From NCBI RefSeq assembly GCF_019428685.1, contig NZ_CP080096.1, positions 1,116,001 to 1,180,000 on the forward strand: 64,000 nucleotides of DNA. Reading direction: 5' to 3'. Of this stretch, positions 43,580-53,524 are shown in pieces. The position numbers and the translations under genes were made by a program. How positions within the stretch are numbered: position 1 is the first letter of the stretch; each line of letters begins with the position of its first letter. The notes under the pieces were generated by a model, which ran no database searches, was not told the origin of the DNA, and worked only from the letters and a program-made list of their open reading frames with translations. The stretch is from Paraburkholderia edwinii (GTDB lineage Bacteria; Pseudomonadota; Gammaproteobacteria; Burkholderiales; Burkholderiaceae).

Positions 43580-44836
43580 CTAGCGCTTCCTTGCAGAGGA
43601 GGCGAGATTCACGCTGCCCACCAATTGACGCGCGGCGGTCTCGATCCGGAAATGACGCTGGTAGCAGGCCAGCGCAGTGTCGCGCATGGCCTCGCGGGCG
43701 CCCGGCGTCGTGTCGAGCGCCCAGCGCCGCAGCGCGTCGGCTACGCTTTCGCGCGTATCGTCGCAGACCCAGCCGCCGCCGGAGGCTTCGATCTCGCGCC
43801 AGATATTGACCTTGTTCGTGATGATCACCGGCGTGCGCGAGGCCAGTGCCTCGACGACCGCAATGCCGAAGTTTTCCTGGTGCGACGGCAACACGAACAC
43901 TTCGGCGGTGCGCAGCGCGCTCCACTTGATCTCGCCGGCGAGCATGCCGGTCCAGACAATGCGGTCGGCGATGCCGCGCGCGGCGGCCACGCTTTTGAGC
44001 TGGTCGAGCAAAGCGGGTTCGCCGGGGCCCGCGATCACGAGGCACAGGTCGCGATCGTGCGCGGCGATATCCGCGAAGGCATCGATCAGCAGGTCGCAGC
44101 CTTTCTTCTCGTGAATGCGCGAGAGGAATAGCAATACGCGCTTGTTTCGCACCTCGGGAAACGCGTTACGGAACGTATCCGCGGCAACCTCGCCATCGTC
44201 GGGCACCGAGTCGATCCCAAAGCCGTTGACCGCGAGCCGGTGCCGGTCATTGAGAAATGGGCGACGCGCGAGTTCGAGCTCGGTTTCGCACGTGAACAGC
44301 ACGCGTTCGGCGCGATTGAATACCCACCGTTCGAGCAAGGCCCAATAGATACGCTTCTTCAGATGCTTTTTCGGGTAGGTGCGCTGGAACCACGGGTCGA
44401 GCATGCCGTGCGGGAACACAAAGAGCGGCGTGCGCGAGCCGATCACGCCGGACCACGCGGCCACACTGTGAAATTGCCAGATGCCGTGCACCACGAACGC
44501 ATCGAAGCGCGCGCGGTTCGCGCGCAGCCAGCGCACCAGCGGCAGACTCAAACCATAGAAGCCGCGGCCCGGCCCGACACGATGCACCGGTGCATCGACG
44601 CGCTCGAATGCGGGACCGTCGGGCGCATCGAGCGTCACGACTTCGCTTGTGCAACCGAACGGCGTCATATGCCGCACGAGCTGCACGACCGCTTCGGCGA
44701 CGCCGCCCATGCGCGGATCGAGCGACGGCAGAATATGCAGCACGCGCAGCGGGCCGCGCTTCACTGCGGACGAAGGCGCAATCGAGTGTGCAGAAGGCAG
44801 CCGGTCATGCGCCGCTGGAGAATCGACTGGATTCAC
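43580..44836 (-). CDS. GT4-family glycosyltransferase
   Basis: 418 residues: RVLHILPSLDPRMGGVAEAV for the acceptor domain, VLLFLSRIHEKKGCDLLIDA and PSHQENFGIAVVEALASRTP for the donor domain with the EX7E motif. The start is a GTG with AAGGAG 8 nt upstream, overlapping the stop of the preceding gene by 4 nt. It adds one sugar to the lipid-linked repeat unit; the sugar is not predictable. Confidence 0.87.
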   Translation of the reverse strand: MNPVDSPAAHDRLPSAHSIAPSSAVKRGPLRVLHILPSLDPRMGGVAEAVVQLVRHMTPFGCTSEVVTLDAPDGPAFERVDAPVHRVGPGRGFYGLSLPLVRWLRANRARFDAFVVHGIWQFHSVAAWSGVIGSRTPLFVFPHGMLDPWFQRTYPKKHLKKRIYWALLERWVFNRAERVLFTCETELELARRPFLNDRHRLAVNGFGIDSVPDDGEVAADTFRNAFPEVRNKRVLLFLSRIHEKKGCDLLIDAFADIAAHDRDLCLVIAGPGEPALLDQLKSVAAARGIADRIVWTGMLAGEIKWSALRTAEVFVLPSHQENFGIAVVEALASRTPVIITNKVNIWREIEASGGGWVCDDTRESVADALRRWALDTTPGAREAMRDTALACYQRHFRIETAARQLVGSVNLASSARKR

Positions 44837-45966
44837 AGATAGAACTCCTTGGGCCGCGGCGCATGGCCGATCCGATGCCGCACGATCTGTTCGAAATACG
44901 AAGCGCCGGCGCGCGCGGTCAGTCGTTCGCGCGCCCACTTCACGCGCATGCGACGCGCGCCCGCCGATAGCCCGCCGCTGCGTTCGAGGTCGGCAATCGC
45001 GGCAGCGATCGCGTGGCTGTCGCCGGGCCGCACGACGCGGCCGTTGCGCGGACTGTCGAGCAGGATCGACGCGCCCGCGCAACTCGAGCCGACCACCGCC
45101 GCGCCCGCCATCAGCGCTTCGCTGACGACCGCGCCCCAGCCGTCGTCCTTGCTGATCGACGGCAGCACGAGCACATCGAAATCGCGCATGCGCCGTTGCA
45201 CCTCTTCGATCGGCAGCACGCCGCAGAACTCGGTGTCGACGCCGGACTCGCGCGCTTGCGCGACGAGGCGCTCGCGCAACTCGCCGTCGCCGATCAGCGT
45301 GAGCCGCGCGCGAGGCCCGAGTTCGCGCATCGCCGGCAGCAGAAACTGCACGCCCTTCTTATCGATCAGCCGGCCGACGTAGGCGATGCGCAATTGCGCG
45401 GCGCTCGTGCGCGTCCCGTCGATCTCGGCCGGCGGCGGCAGAAAGTACGCGAACGGAAACACGCGCTCGCGCCGGTAGCCGACTGAACGGAACCACGGCG
45501 GACCATGCCGTCCGATCGCGAGCACGAACTGCACATGGCGGCGCAGCGCGGCTTCGGTCATCCACGACTGAACGAAGCGGACCGCGCCGGCGACGCCCGC
45601 GTTGTCGCGCGGCTCCGACATGATCGCGAATGGGCGACGCTCGCGCTGCACGATCTCGAGTGCGGTTGTCAGCGTGCGAAACCAGCGGATTCCCGAGAAC
45701 ACGTGCAAGCAGCGATCGCCGCCGCTTTGCACGAGCGCGGCGATCTGTTCGTCGGACGGCGCGACCACGGTCGGCGGCAACGCCACCGAACCGTCGCCCC
45801 AGCCCAGTGCCTGACGCGACTCGGGCACGCCTTCGTGCGCGACGCAACTGACTTCCACGCCGGGCCCGAAGCGCTCGGCGACCGCATTGATAAACGCCGA
45901 CTTATGCGGCGACACGCACGGTTCCCAGAACACGATGCGCGAATAGAGGGGCGTTGGCGTGTTCAA
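44833..45966 (-). CDS. Glycosyltransferase family 4/1 protein
   Basis: 377 residues: an N-terminal RIVFWEPCVSPHKSAFINA segment, LRIAYVGRLIDKKGVQFLLP and LVLPSISKDDGWGAVVSEAL. The start appears to be a TTG overlapping the stop of the preceding acetyltransferase gene, indicating translational coupling. The much longer open frame upstream overlaps that gene and is not used. Confidence 0.83.
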   Translation of the reverse strand: MNTPTPLYSRIVFWEPCVSPHKSAFINAVAERFGPGVEVSCVAHEGVPESRQALGWGDGSVALPPTVVAPSDEQIAALVQSGGDRCLHVFSGIRWFRTLTTALEIVQRERRPFAIMSEPRDNAGVAGAVRFVQSWMTEAALRRHVQFVLAIGRHGPPWFRSVGYRRERVFPFAYFLPPPAEIDGTRTSAAQLRIAYVGRLIDKKGVQFLLPAMRELGPRARLTLIGDGELRERLVAQARESGVDTEFCGVLPIEEVQRRMRDFDVLVLPSISKDDGWGAVVSEALMAGAAVVGSSCAGASILLDSPRNGRVVRPGDSHAIAAAIADLERSGGLSAGARRMRVKWARERLTARAGASYFEQIVRHRIGHAPRPKEFYL

Positions 45967-46478
45967 GTGAGCACCCGTTTGGCGATGGCCGGGCAGCCGG
46001 CGAGCAGCGTGTCGGCCGGATAGTCGCCGGCCCGCAGCAGCGCACCGGCCGCAAGGATCGACGCGCTGCCGACCGACGAGCCGCCGAGCAGCACCGAGCC
46101 GGTGCCGACCCAGCTGCCGTCGGCAACCGTGATCGGCAGCGAATAGCCGACGCCCGCGCGCCGGCGCTGGTCGCCGATCCGATGCGAGCCGGTGTGAAAG
46201 ATCACGCGCGGCGCGATATCGCAACGCGCGCCGATCACGATGGCCGCATCGGGGGCAACGATAAACAGCGTGCCCAGTCCGATCCACGTGTCCTCGCCGA
46301 TGGCGATCCGGCCGTGCCCATAGAACTTGACGCCGCCGGTCAGTTTGCAGCCGGCCGCGATCTCGAAGCCGAGCGCGTTGAGTAGCGCACGTTTGAGCGC
46401 GAAGCAGCGCGTCGCCGGCAGGATCGCGAGCGCGAGATTGGCCACGGGGTTGCGCAGGGCGCCGAGGATGCGTTTCAT
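45963..46478 (-). CDS. Hexapeptide-repeat acyltransferase
   Basis: 171 residues with left-handed beta-helix repeats: GHGRIAIGEDTWIGLGTLFI, RVIFHTGSHRIG carrying the probable catalytic His, and ADGSWVGTGSVLLGG. Likely O-acetylates a sugar of the repeat unit using acetyl-CoA. Overlaps genes on both sides by 4 nt. Confidence 0.85.
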   Translation of the reverse strand: MKRILGALRNPVANLALAILPATRCFALKRALLNALGFEIAAGCKLTGGVKFYGHGRIAIGEDTWIGLGTLFIVAPDAAIVIGARCDIAPRVIFHTGSHRIGDQRRRAGVGYSLPITVADGSWVGTGSVLLGGSSVGSASILAAGALLRAGDYPADTLLAGCPAIAKRVLT

Positions 46479-47671
46479 CGTGTGCTGAACTCCGGAGTGA
46501 CGCCGAGAAATTCGACGAGACGCCGTCCGACCGACCGGCGGCTGCAGCGCTCGACAATCCTGCGCTGCCCGGCGGCGGCGATCGCGGCATAGCGCTCGGG
46601 ATCGGCGGCGATCGCGGCGAGCAGATTCGCGAGCGTGGCCGCATCGGCGTTCGGCAGAATCGCCGCGGTGTCGCGGTCGAACAGCAGCGGGATATCGCTG
46701 ATGTCGGTGGTCAGCACGAGCAGGCCGTGGCTCGCGAGCTCGATAACCTTCGACGGGAACGTCGTCGCATTGAACGCGCTTTCCGGCAGCTTCAGCGACA
46801 GGCCGACATCGGCGCGCGCGAGGATCTGCTTGTACTCGTCGGGGCCGGTGTCCTGCCGCACGTCGAGCGTGAAGCCCGACGGCGCGAGTTCGCGCGCGAG
46901 CGCCGCGAGCTGATCGCCGCCGCCGAAACCGGTCACGACGAAATGCGTGCGCGCCGCAAGTTCGGGCCGCTCGCGCGCGAGCGTGCGCAGGGCCGCGGCG
47001 AACAGATCGAGGCCGGTGCCGGGGCTGATCGAGCCGCCATAGAGGAAGGTGACGCGCGAGCCGAATGCGCTACGCTGCGGCCCGACGTCGGGCGATACGC
47101 CGTTCACCACGCACGCATCGTCGATCTTCATCACGTCGGCGAGCTGGCGCGAGACGACAATCGCGCGCGGGCTGCAGACGCGCGACAACAAGCGCAGGCT
47201 GAAGCGGTTCATATAGCCGCGCAGGTTCTTTTCGTCGGCGCGCGGACCGTCCTCGAGATCCATCACGACCTTGTCGCGGCCGAGCCGCCAGCGCAGCAGG
47301 ATCGCGACCGGCACGTATTCGGGGAAATAGTTGTAGAACACCACGCCGTCGCCGCGCCGCATATGGCGCAGCGCAAACCAGAGATAGACGAGCGCGGCGA
47401 ACACGCGGTTCAGTCCGCGCAGGCTGATTGCCGGCAGATACGCGCAGGCGAGCTGCTGGTCGCGGCAGACGAAGCTGTCGAAGTAACGCCGGCCCGGACT
47501 CGCGGTGACGATCGGAGAACTCACGATCAGCGACGCGCGGGCCTGGCTGCGCACGCCGGCCGCCATGCCCATCACCTTGTTGGACGCCGCATTGACGGGG
47601 AACGTCGTGCCGTTGTGACGGTTATAGCGAGGCAGGACGATCGGCGCGAAGAAGAATTGGCGTGGCTTCAT
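46475..47671 (-). CDS. Glycosyltransferase
   Basis: 398 residues, GT4-like two-domain protein. VTFLYGGSISPGTGLDLFAA and ADVGLSLKLPESAFNATTFP plus SKVIELASHGLLVLTT form the donor site. The first half (Asp/Glu-rich VVMDLEDGPRADEKNLRGY) is less conserved. Overlaps the wzy stop by 4 nt. Confidence 0.82.
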   Translation of the reverse strand: MKPRQFFFAPIVLPRYNRHNGTTFPVNAASNKVMGMAAGVRSQARASLIVSSPIVTASPGRRYFDSFVCRDQQLACAYLPAISLRGLNRVFAALVYLWFALRHMRRGDGVVFYNYFPEYVPVAILLRWRLGRDKVVMDLEDGPRADEKNLRGYMNRFSLRLLSRVCSPRAIVVSRQLADVMKIDDACVVNGVSPDVGPQRSAFGSRVTFLYGGSISPGTGLDLFAAALRTLARERPELAARTHFVVTGFGGGDQLAALARELAPSGFTLDVRQDTGPDEYKQILARADVGLSLKLPESAFNATTFPSKVIELASHGLLVLTTDISDIPLLFDRDTAAILPNADAATLANLLAAIAADPERYAAIAAAGQRRIVERCSRRSVGRRLVEFLGVTPEFSTR

Positions 47672-48933
47672 GAGTTCTGAGCGGAAGGGGTGGGCACGGC
47701 AAGCCGGTCGCTGGCGCCATACCGGCGCGGCTCCGTCAGACGGGTCAGCGTATAGGGGTCCGTCGTCGCGCGAACGTGGCGCGCGACGTGTATCGCGAAG
47801 ATCACCATGACGAGCTTGTCAAAGTCGGCCGTGACGCCGCTCTGGCAAAACAGCAGCAGCACGAACAGCGCGCAGAGGCCGCCGCCCGCCGCGCGCAGCA
47901 ACATCCCGACCACCGCGAAGCCGAGCCAGCCATAGTTGAACAGCATGTTGAACACGCCGTTCTGGAACGGTGCGTCCTCGAAGCGCTGGGCCATGCCGTG
48001 GCGGATGAAGTATTCGAGCGCCGCTGTTTCGGGCAGGCCGAACGGCGCCTCGAACAGGATGTGGCCCAGTATTTCGAACGGCTGGAAGATGCGCAGGCCT
48101 GTCGATACGTCGTTGCCCGACAGGATCCGTTCGATCCGGCTCGGCTCGGCCGCGAAGACCGGCAGCGCGAGGGCGGCAAGCCCGAGCGCCGCGAGGCAGA
48201 CCATCGCGCTCTTGTTGATGTGGCGATGGTAGAACGCACCCATGACCGCGAGGTTCGCGACGAGCCCGAACATCGTCTGCGAGATCAGGCAGGCGAGCAG
48301 CGCGAGCACGTTGGCGGCCAGCCGCGGGCGGCCGCGCAGCAGATGCAGGCAGATGAAGTTCAGGAACAGGCTCACGCCGCCGAGATATGACGGCTCCGAG
48401 AAACTCGCGGTCGAGCGGATCTTCACGTCGAGGCCGTGTTCGGCCGCATGCTGGGCCCAGGCGGACGCGAGCGCGGCGTCATTGCTGTTGACGAAGAACC
48501 GCGTCGGCACGAAGAGCGCAATGCCCTTGCGGCTCGCGACGGACTGCAGCAGCGCGAGGCCCGTCAGCGCGGCCAGCATCAGCAGCGGCCACCAGCCGTT
48601 GAACTTTGAAATGTCGTGGCGCGGCTGGCCGCTGAGCCCCCATGCGAGCAGCAGCATGCCGACGGCAAGGCGCGCTTCGCGCGGCATATTCGGCATCTCG
48701 GGCAGGTACATCGTGTTCCACAGCAGACTCAGCGACGTCGCGATCACGATGAGGCCGGTGTTCAGCGGCGTGATGCGCATGCGCGTGTGCACCGCGAGCG
48801 CGACGAACAGGACCGCCGAGACCGACACGAAATAGTTGAGCCCGAACTGGATCGCGGGCACGAGCAGAATCAGCCCGTGCACAAACGGGTTCGCGCGCAA
48901 GTCCGCGCGCATGTGCGCGACAAGGCGTTTCAT
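47668..48933 (-). CDS. Wzy-type polysaccharide polymerase
   Basis: 421 residues with about ten to eleven transmembrane helices and a large periplasmic loop near residues 230-330 (SGNDVSTGLRIFQPFEILGH). Such low-identity multi-pass proteins between wzx and glycosyltransferases are the repeat-unit polymerases. No other polymerase candidate exists in the operon. Confidence 0.8.
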   Translation of the reverse strand: MKRLVAHMRADLRANPFVHGLILLVPAIQFGLNYFVSVSAVLFVALAVHTRMRITPLNTGLIVIATSLSLLWNTMYLPEMPNMPREARLAVGMLLLAWGLSGQPRHDISKFNGWWPLLMLAALTGLALLQSVASRKGIALFVPTRFFVNSNDAALASAWAQHAAEHGLDVKIRSTASFSEPSYLGGVSLFLNFICLHLLRGRPRLAANVLALLACLISQTMFGLVANLAVMGAFYHRHINKSAMVCLAALGLAALALPVFAAEPSRIERILSGNDVSTGLRIFQPFEILGHILFEAPFGLPETAALEYFIRHGMAQRFEDAPFQNGVFNMLFNYGWLGFAVVGMLLRAAGGGLCALFVLLLFCQSGVTADFDKLVMVIFAIHVARHVRATTDPYTLTRLTEPRRYGASDRLAVPTPSAQNS

Positions 48934-48967
48934 GAGGCGCCTCCCGCCGGGCGATGCATGGCGCCGT

Positions 48968-49924
48968 TCACGCGGCGACCTCGACAGTCTCGACGTGCCG
49001 CATGCCGAGCAGCTTGCTATACAGCGCCTTGCCGCCGCGCGCGCCGAGCAGGCCGATCGCGAGCCAGAACGCAGTGCGCTTCGAACCGCGATCGGCGATC
49101 AGCGCGCGCGCGAAATACTCGACCGAGGCGAAATAGCTCGAACTGAGCCGCGCCTTGCCGTTGGCGATCAGCGCGTCGACGCGGATGCGCCGCCGGAACG
49201 CCGCGAAATCGGTGTGAGCGTTCATTTCGGCGCCCCATTTCTTTTCGATCGCCGCAAGGCCGGCCATGCGCCGCTGCAGATTCACGCTCGTGCGGTCGCC
49301 GCCGTGCTGGATAAACGTCACGAGCGCGTCGTCGACGTAGCCGAAATTGCCGAACGACAGGCAGCGCAGCCACATGTCGAAATCCTGGAAGCTCGGCAGC
49401 GTTTCATCGAACAGGCCCGCTTCGACGAGCACGGCTTTCCTGACCAGCACGAGGCTCGTCGAGGTCGGGCACTCGCCGCCGAGCGCCTGCGTGCGCGTGA
49501 GCACCGGCGCGCTCGGGCGGCAGCGCCGCGCGTGATTGAACTCAACGTCGACGTCGATGTAGTGGCACAGCGCGGCGACGTACGGCGTGCGTTCGAGCAG
49601 CGCGACCTGCTCGCGGATCTTGCCGGGCATCCAGAGATCGTCGTCGTCGAGAAAGGCGATGCACTCGCCGCGCGCGCGCAGGATGCCGGTATTGCGCGCG
49701 CCGCATGCGCCCTTACTGCGCGCATTGGGGATCACGATCACGTTCTCGCCGAGGCCGGCGAGCGCGTCGCGGACTGCCTGCTGTTCGGCGGGCTCGGTGT
49801 TGTCGTCGACCACGATGACCTCGAGCGCCGGATAGTCCTGTGCGAGCACGGTTTCGACGGCGCGACGGACCATCTTCGCACGGCGATAGGTCGGGATGAC
49901 CGCGGTTACGAGGGGCGAGTTCAT
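48968..49924 (-). CDS. GT2-family glycosyltransferase
   Basis: 318 residues with a GT-A fold: VTAVIPTYRRAKMVRRAVET at the start, VIVVDDNT and the DXD motif in CIAFLDDDDLWMPGK. Likely inverting transferase adding a repeat-unit sugar. An RxxRxDALI segment follows in the C-terminal half. Gap to wzx is 17 bp. Confidence 0.9.
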   Translation of the reverse strand: MNSPLVTAVIPTYRRAKMVRRAVETVLAQDYPALEVIVVDDNTEPAEQQAVRDALAGLGENVIVIPNARSKGACGARNTGILRARGECIAFLDDDDLWMPGKIREQVALLERTPYVAALCHYIDVDVEFNHARRCRPSAPVLTRTQALGGECPTSTSLVLVRKAVLVEAGLFDETLPSFQDFDMWLRCLSFGNFGYVDDALVTFIQHGGDRTSVNLQRRMAGLAAIEKKWGAEMNAHTDFAAFRRRIRVDALIANGKARLSSSYFASVEYFARALIADRGSKRTAFWLAIGLLGARGGKALYSKLLGMRHVETVEVAA

Positions 49925-49941
49925 CAGTAAGTCCTCACGGT

Positions 49942-51390
49942 TCAGGCGAAACGCAGCACGCGGCGCAGCGCGAACATGTGTTCAGGGTTGAAACGGCTGA
50001 CGTGCCAGAGGCCGTAGGCGGCGCCGACAAGGCCCGGCACGATCAGGCGCGCGAGCGCCGGCCAGTCGAACGAGCCGATCGCGCGGCTCGCGAGCATCGC
50101 GAACAGGCACACGCCGACGCCGAGCACGACTTGCCAGCGCAATGCGCGAAAGAGCGCGCTGAACGGCATTTCGAGCAGCCGGGCGGTCACGCCGAGATGG
50201 ATCGGCGCGCTCGTGAGCGTGGCGACGAGATAACCGGCGGCGATGCCCTGCACGCCCCAGTGCGCGCCGACCAGCCAGCAGGCGATATGCAGCACCGCGA
50301 CGCAGAAGTTGAGGATCAGCAGCCAGTCGGTGCGGCCTTTGACCATGAACACCGCGGGCGCCGTGCTCAATACGGACTGCACGAAGCCGACCGGCGCGAG
50401 CCAGACCAGCAGCGTCGCGACGCTCGCCCATTTGGGGCCGAGCGCGACCGCGATAAACGGCTCGCGCAGCGCGACGAGGCCGCCCATCAGCGGCGCGGTG
50501 ATCAATGCGACGAACGACACGCTCTGCAGATAGCTCTCGCGTTGCTTGTCGGGGTCGGTCTGATGCGCGCTCAACACCGGATAGAGCGCTTTGGACGCGA
50601 CGAAGGCGATGCTCTGCAGCGGGTAGAGCATGATCTTGAACGCGAGCGAGTAGGGGCCCAGCGCGATCGCCCCGAGCACCTTGCCGACGATCATCGAGTC
50701 CGCATTGCGGTTCAGGTAGATCACGAGATTCGACAGCGTGAGATTCGACGAGAAGCCGAAGATGTTGCGCACTTCCTTGCCGTCCCAGCGCAGCGTGGGG
50801 CGCCACGAGGACGCGAGATACATCTGCGCCGACGACATGGTGGAAGTGACGAGCGCCTGCACGACGAGACTCGTGAGCCCGAGACCGAAACGCGCCGCGA
50901 CGATGGCGGCGCACATGCCGCTCGTGTACGACACCACGTCCGAGCGCGCCACCGTGCGGAACTGCGACGCGCGCTCGAGCAGCGCCTGATGCGCGGCGCC
51001 GAAGGCCATGATCGGGAAGGTCAGCGCGAGCCAGTACAGCACGTGGCTCAGCGATTCCGAGTGGAACAGCCGTGCGATCGGCACCGAGAACGCGACGATC
51101 ACGATTGCGATCGCCGAGCCCGCACTGATGTTGACCCAGAACACCGAGTTCGCGAGTGTCGGCGACATGTCGCGGCTGCGGATCAGCGCGGGGCCCGTGC
51201 CCATATCGCGCAGCAGGCCCGCGAAGTTGGTCACGACCGTGGCGAGCGCCATCACGCCGAAGTCGGTCGGGCTCAGCAGGTGCGAGAGAACCGACAGGCC
51301 GACGAGCTGGACCACGCTCTTGGCGATCTGCGCGCTCGCGAGCCAGCGCGCGTTGCGTCCTACCGACGGTGCAGGTTGGGGAGTGGACAT
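49942..51390 (-). CDS. wzx: Wzx-type oligosaccharide flippase
   Basis: 482 residues, MOP/PST superfamily with about fourteen transmembrane helices: LVGLSVLSHLLSPTDFGVMA, MGTGPALIRSRDMS and LNRNADSMIVGKVLG, resembling WzxC/lipopolysaccharide biosynthesis flippases. Translocates the lipid-linked repeat unit to the periplasmic face. Confidence 0.92.
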   Translation of the reverse strand: MSTPQPAPSVGRNARWLASAQIAKSVVQLVGLSVLSHLLSPTDFGVMALATVVTNFAGLLRDMGTGPALIRSRDMSPTLANSVFWVNISAGSAIAIVIVAFSVPIARLFHSESLSHVLYWLALTFPIMAFGAAHQALLERASQFRTVARSDVVSYTSGMCAAIVAARFGLGLTSLVVQALVTSTMSSAQMYLASSWRPTLRWDGKEVRNIFGFSSNLTLSNLVIYLNRNADSMIVGKVLGAIALGPYSLAFKIMLYPLQSIAFVASKALYPVLSAHQTDPDKQRESYLQSVSFVALITAPLMGGLVALREPFIAVALGPKWASVATLLVWLAPVGFVQSVLSTAPAVFMVKGRTDWLLILNFCVAVLHIACWLVGAHWGVQGIAAGYLVATLTSAPIHLGVTARLLEMPFSALFRALRWQVVLGVGVCLFAMLASRAIGSFDWPALARLIVPGLVGAAYGLWHVSRFNPEHMFALRRVLRFA

Positions 51391-51397
51391 GATCGGA

Positions 51398-53368
51398 TCA
51401 GCTCGCGTCGAAGAGTGGGCGGAACAGCGGGGTCAGCCGACGGCTGCCGCGCGCACTGAGGTGGTCGCTATCGATATAAAGCGGGATCAGCGCCTGCGAG
51501 CCGTAGCAGCGGCCGTCGCGGCACAGCAAGGGCAGCGGATCGAGCGCCTTGACGCCGCAGTTCGCCGCCGCGTCCTCGATCGCCGCGCGCGCGACCGCAT
51601 TGCGCTTGTAGTAAGCCGTCTCGGTGACCGACACGTCGACCGGGTGCCTGCCGAGGATCAGCGACTTCGCGAGCATGTTCGGCACGTCCTCGTTCATCTC
51701 GGGAATCGGCATCAGCGCATACACAGGCCGGCTTTGCGCGAGCGTGCAGAGGTCGCGGGTCAGGAAGCTCGCAAAGCGCGCGCGGCGTTCGACGGGATCG
51801 GCGATCGGCCGTTCGCCGTTGAAGCCGATCAGCATGGTCGGGTCGTCGATGGTGTTCTTGCCGTCGACATACATCGAGAAACGCGCGACGACGATGACCG
51901 GCACGCTCGGCGGATACTGCTTGAGATCTTCGGAGACCTGCTTCGCGAATTTGCGGCACGGCTCCTCGGTGTATTTGCCGAAGCGGCTCGCGCCGACGAA
52001 CGGCGGACAGCCGGACGTGCCGTAGAACATCACGCTGTCGTTGGCGAGCGCTGCCGCGTCGACGATGCCTGGAATGACCGCGTTGCCATGACTGTCGCCC
52101 CAGACGATCGCGCCGATCTTCGGCGAGTCGCCGTATTTGCAGCCGATCTGCGCCGAGCCGTCGAGCATGCGCTGCACGCTTTTATTCAGGCATTCGACGC
52201 GGCGCGGGTCGAAATCGCTGCTCTCGGCGGACGCGAGCCTGACCTGGTTCGGCAGCCGCGCAGCCGCGCCGTTCGAGAACGTGACGCCCGTGCAGGCGAG
52301 CACCACCGCGATCGGTGCGCTAGCGAGCGTGGCGAGCCCGCGCAGGCCGAAGCGTTCGCGCAGGCCGGCGGCGCGGCGCTCGGCGAGTTCGTACGAGAGG
52401 AAACCGAGCAGTACCGACAGCGCGAGTCCGCCCGCGATCACCGCCGGGTCGTGGGGCGGCAAGTCCAGATAGCGGATCAGTACGGTCAGTGGCCAGTGCC
52501 ACAGGTAGATCGAGTACGACCAGCGGCCGAGCAGTTGCAGCGGCACGAAGGTCGAGAACGCGCTGTCGTTGGCGGCCGCGAGGATCACGAGCGCCGCGCC
52601 GAGGGCAGGCACGAGCGTCATGACGCCGGGCCAGTCGTACGCTTCTGTGAAGAACAGACCCGCGCACAGAATCGCCGCGAGACCGATGGCCTGGAGGATC
52701 GCGGCTGTGCGTGCGTCGAACTTGAAGCGCCCGGCGTTGAGCATCACGAAACCGCCCATCACCATCTCCCAGGCGCGCGTCGGCAGCAGGAAGAAGTTGG
52801 CCTCGGGCGCGTTGCGCGCGATCACCGGATCGAGCGCGAACGAAACGAGTCCGATCAGCACCAGCAGCACCTGGAAGACGCCGCGCTTATTGCCGAACAC
52901 GCGCGCACCGAGCATCAGGATGATCGGGTACACCATGTAGAACTGCCACTCCACCCCGAGCGACCACGTATGCAGCATCCACTTGGTCTGCGAGGAGGCG
53001 TCGAAATAGCCGGCTTCGCGCCAGAACACGAAGTTCGAGATAAAGAGGAGCGACGCGCCCGCGTGTTCGGCGAGCAGCTTGTACGCGCGCTGGTCGAGAT
53101 AGAACCAGCCGAACAGCATTAGCACGGCGGCGAGCGCCGCGAGCGCGGGCACGATCCGCGTGAAGCGCGCGACGTAGAAGTCCCACAGGCTGAATCGCCC
53201 CTGCTCGAGCCGGCCGACGACGATCGACGTCATCAGATAGCCCGAAATCACAAAGAACACGTCGACGCCGATAAAGCCGCCGTTAAAGCCCGGTGTCTGG
53301 AAGTGGAACAGCGCGACGAGCGCGACCGCCACTCCTCTCAGGGCATTGATGTCTTGTCTGAAGCGCAT
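51398..53368 (-). CDS. OafA-like acyltransferase with SGNH domain
   Basis: 656 residues. The N-terminal half (about 1-365) is a multi-pass acyltransferase-3 domain (DINALRGVAVALVALFHF, VFFVISGYLMT, HTWSLGVEWQFYMVYP). The C-terminal half is a periplasmic SGNH esterase-like domain with GDSHGNAVIPG and the terminal DSDHLSARGSRR holding catalytic Asp and His. O-acylates the polysaccharide. I start at MRFRQDINALRG; a longer start would add an unneeded extension. Confidence 0.9.
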   Translation of the reverse strand: MRFRQDINALRGVAVALVALFHFQTPGFNGGFIGVDVFFVISGYLMTSIVVGRLEQGRFSLWDFYVARFTRIVPALAALAAVLMLFGWFYLDQRAYKLLAEHAGASLLFISNFVFWREAGYFDASSQTKWMLHTWSLGVEWQFYMVYPIILMLGARVFGNKRGVFQVLLVLIGLVSFALDPVIARNAPEANFFLLPTRAWEMVMGGFVMLNAGRFKFDARTAAILQAIGLAAILCAGLFFTEAYDWPGVMTLVPALGAALVILAAANDSAFSTFVPLQLLGRWSYSIYLWHWPLTVLIRYLDLPPHDPAVIAGGLALSVLLGFLSYELAERRAAGLRERFGLRGLATLASAPIAVVLACTGVTFSNGAAARLPNQVRLASAESSDFDPRRVECLNKSVQRMLDGSAQIGCKYGDSPKIGAIVWGDSHGNAVIPGIVDAAALANDSVMFYGTSGCPPFVGASRFGKYTEEPCRKFAKQVSEDLKQYPPSVPVIVVARFSMYVDGKNTIDDPTMLIGFNGERPIADPVERRARFASFLTRDLCTLAQSRPVYALMPIPEMNEDVPNMLAKSLILGRHPVDVSVTETAYYKRNAVARAAIEDAAANCGVKALDPLPLLCRDGRCYGSQALIPLYIDSDHLSARGSRRLTPLFRPLFDAS

Positions 53369-53524
53369 GATGCTGCGTGTCCCGTGTGGAAAACCCCGTT
53401 GGGGGTTCATTGCCGGCAATGGGTGCTGCCACCGCGTGCGACGACCGTGCTGCGTTCTTTCTGCTGCCTGCTGCCTTTTACCTGTTACCTGCCAGAACTT
53501 GCCGCTACCTGTTCTTATTTGCCA

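Noticed and set aside
51008..53122. 704-codon plus-strand open frame
   Set aside because: Antisense to the wzx and acyltransferase genes and without domain signals.
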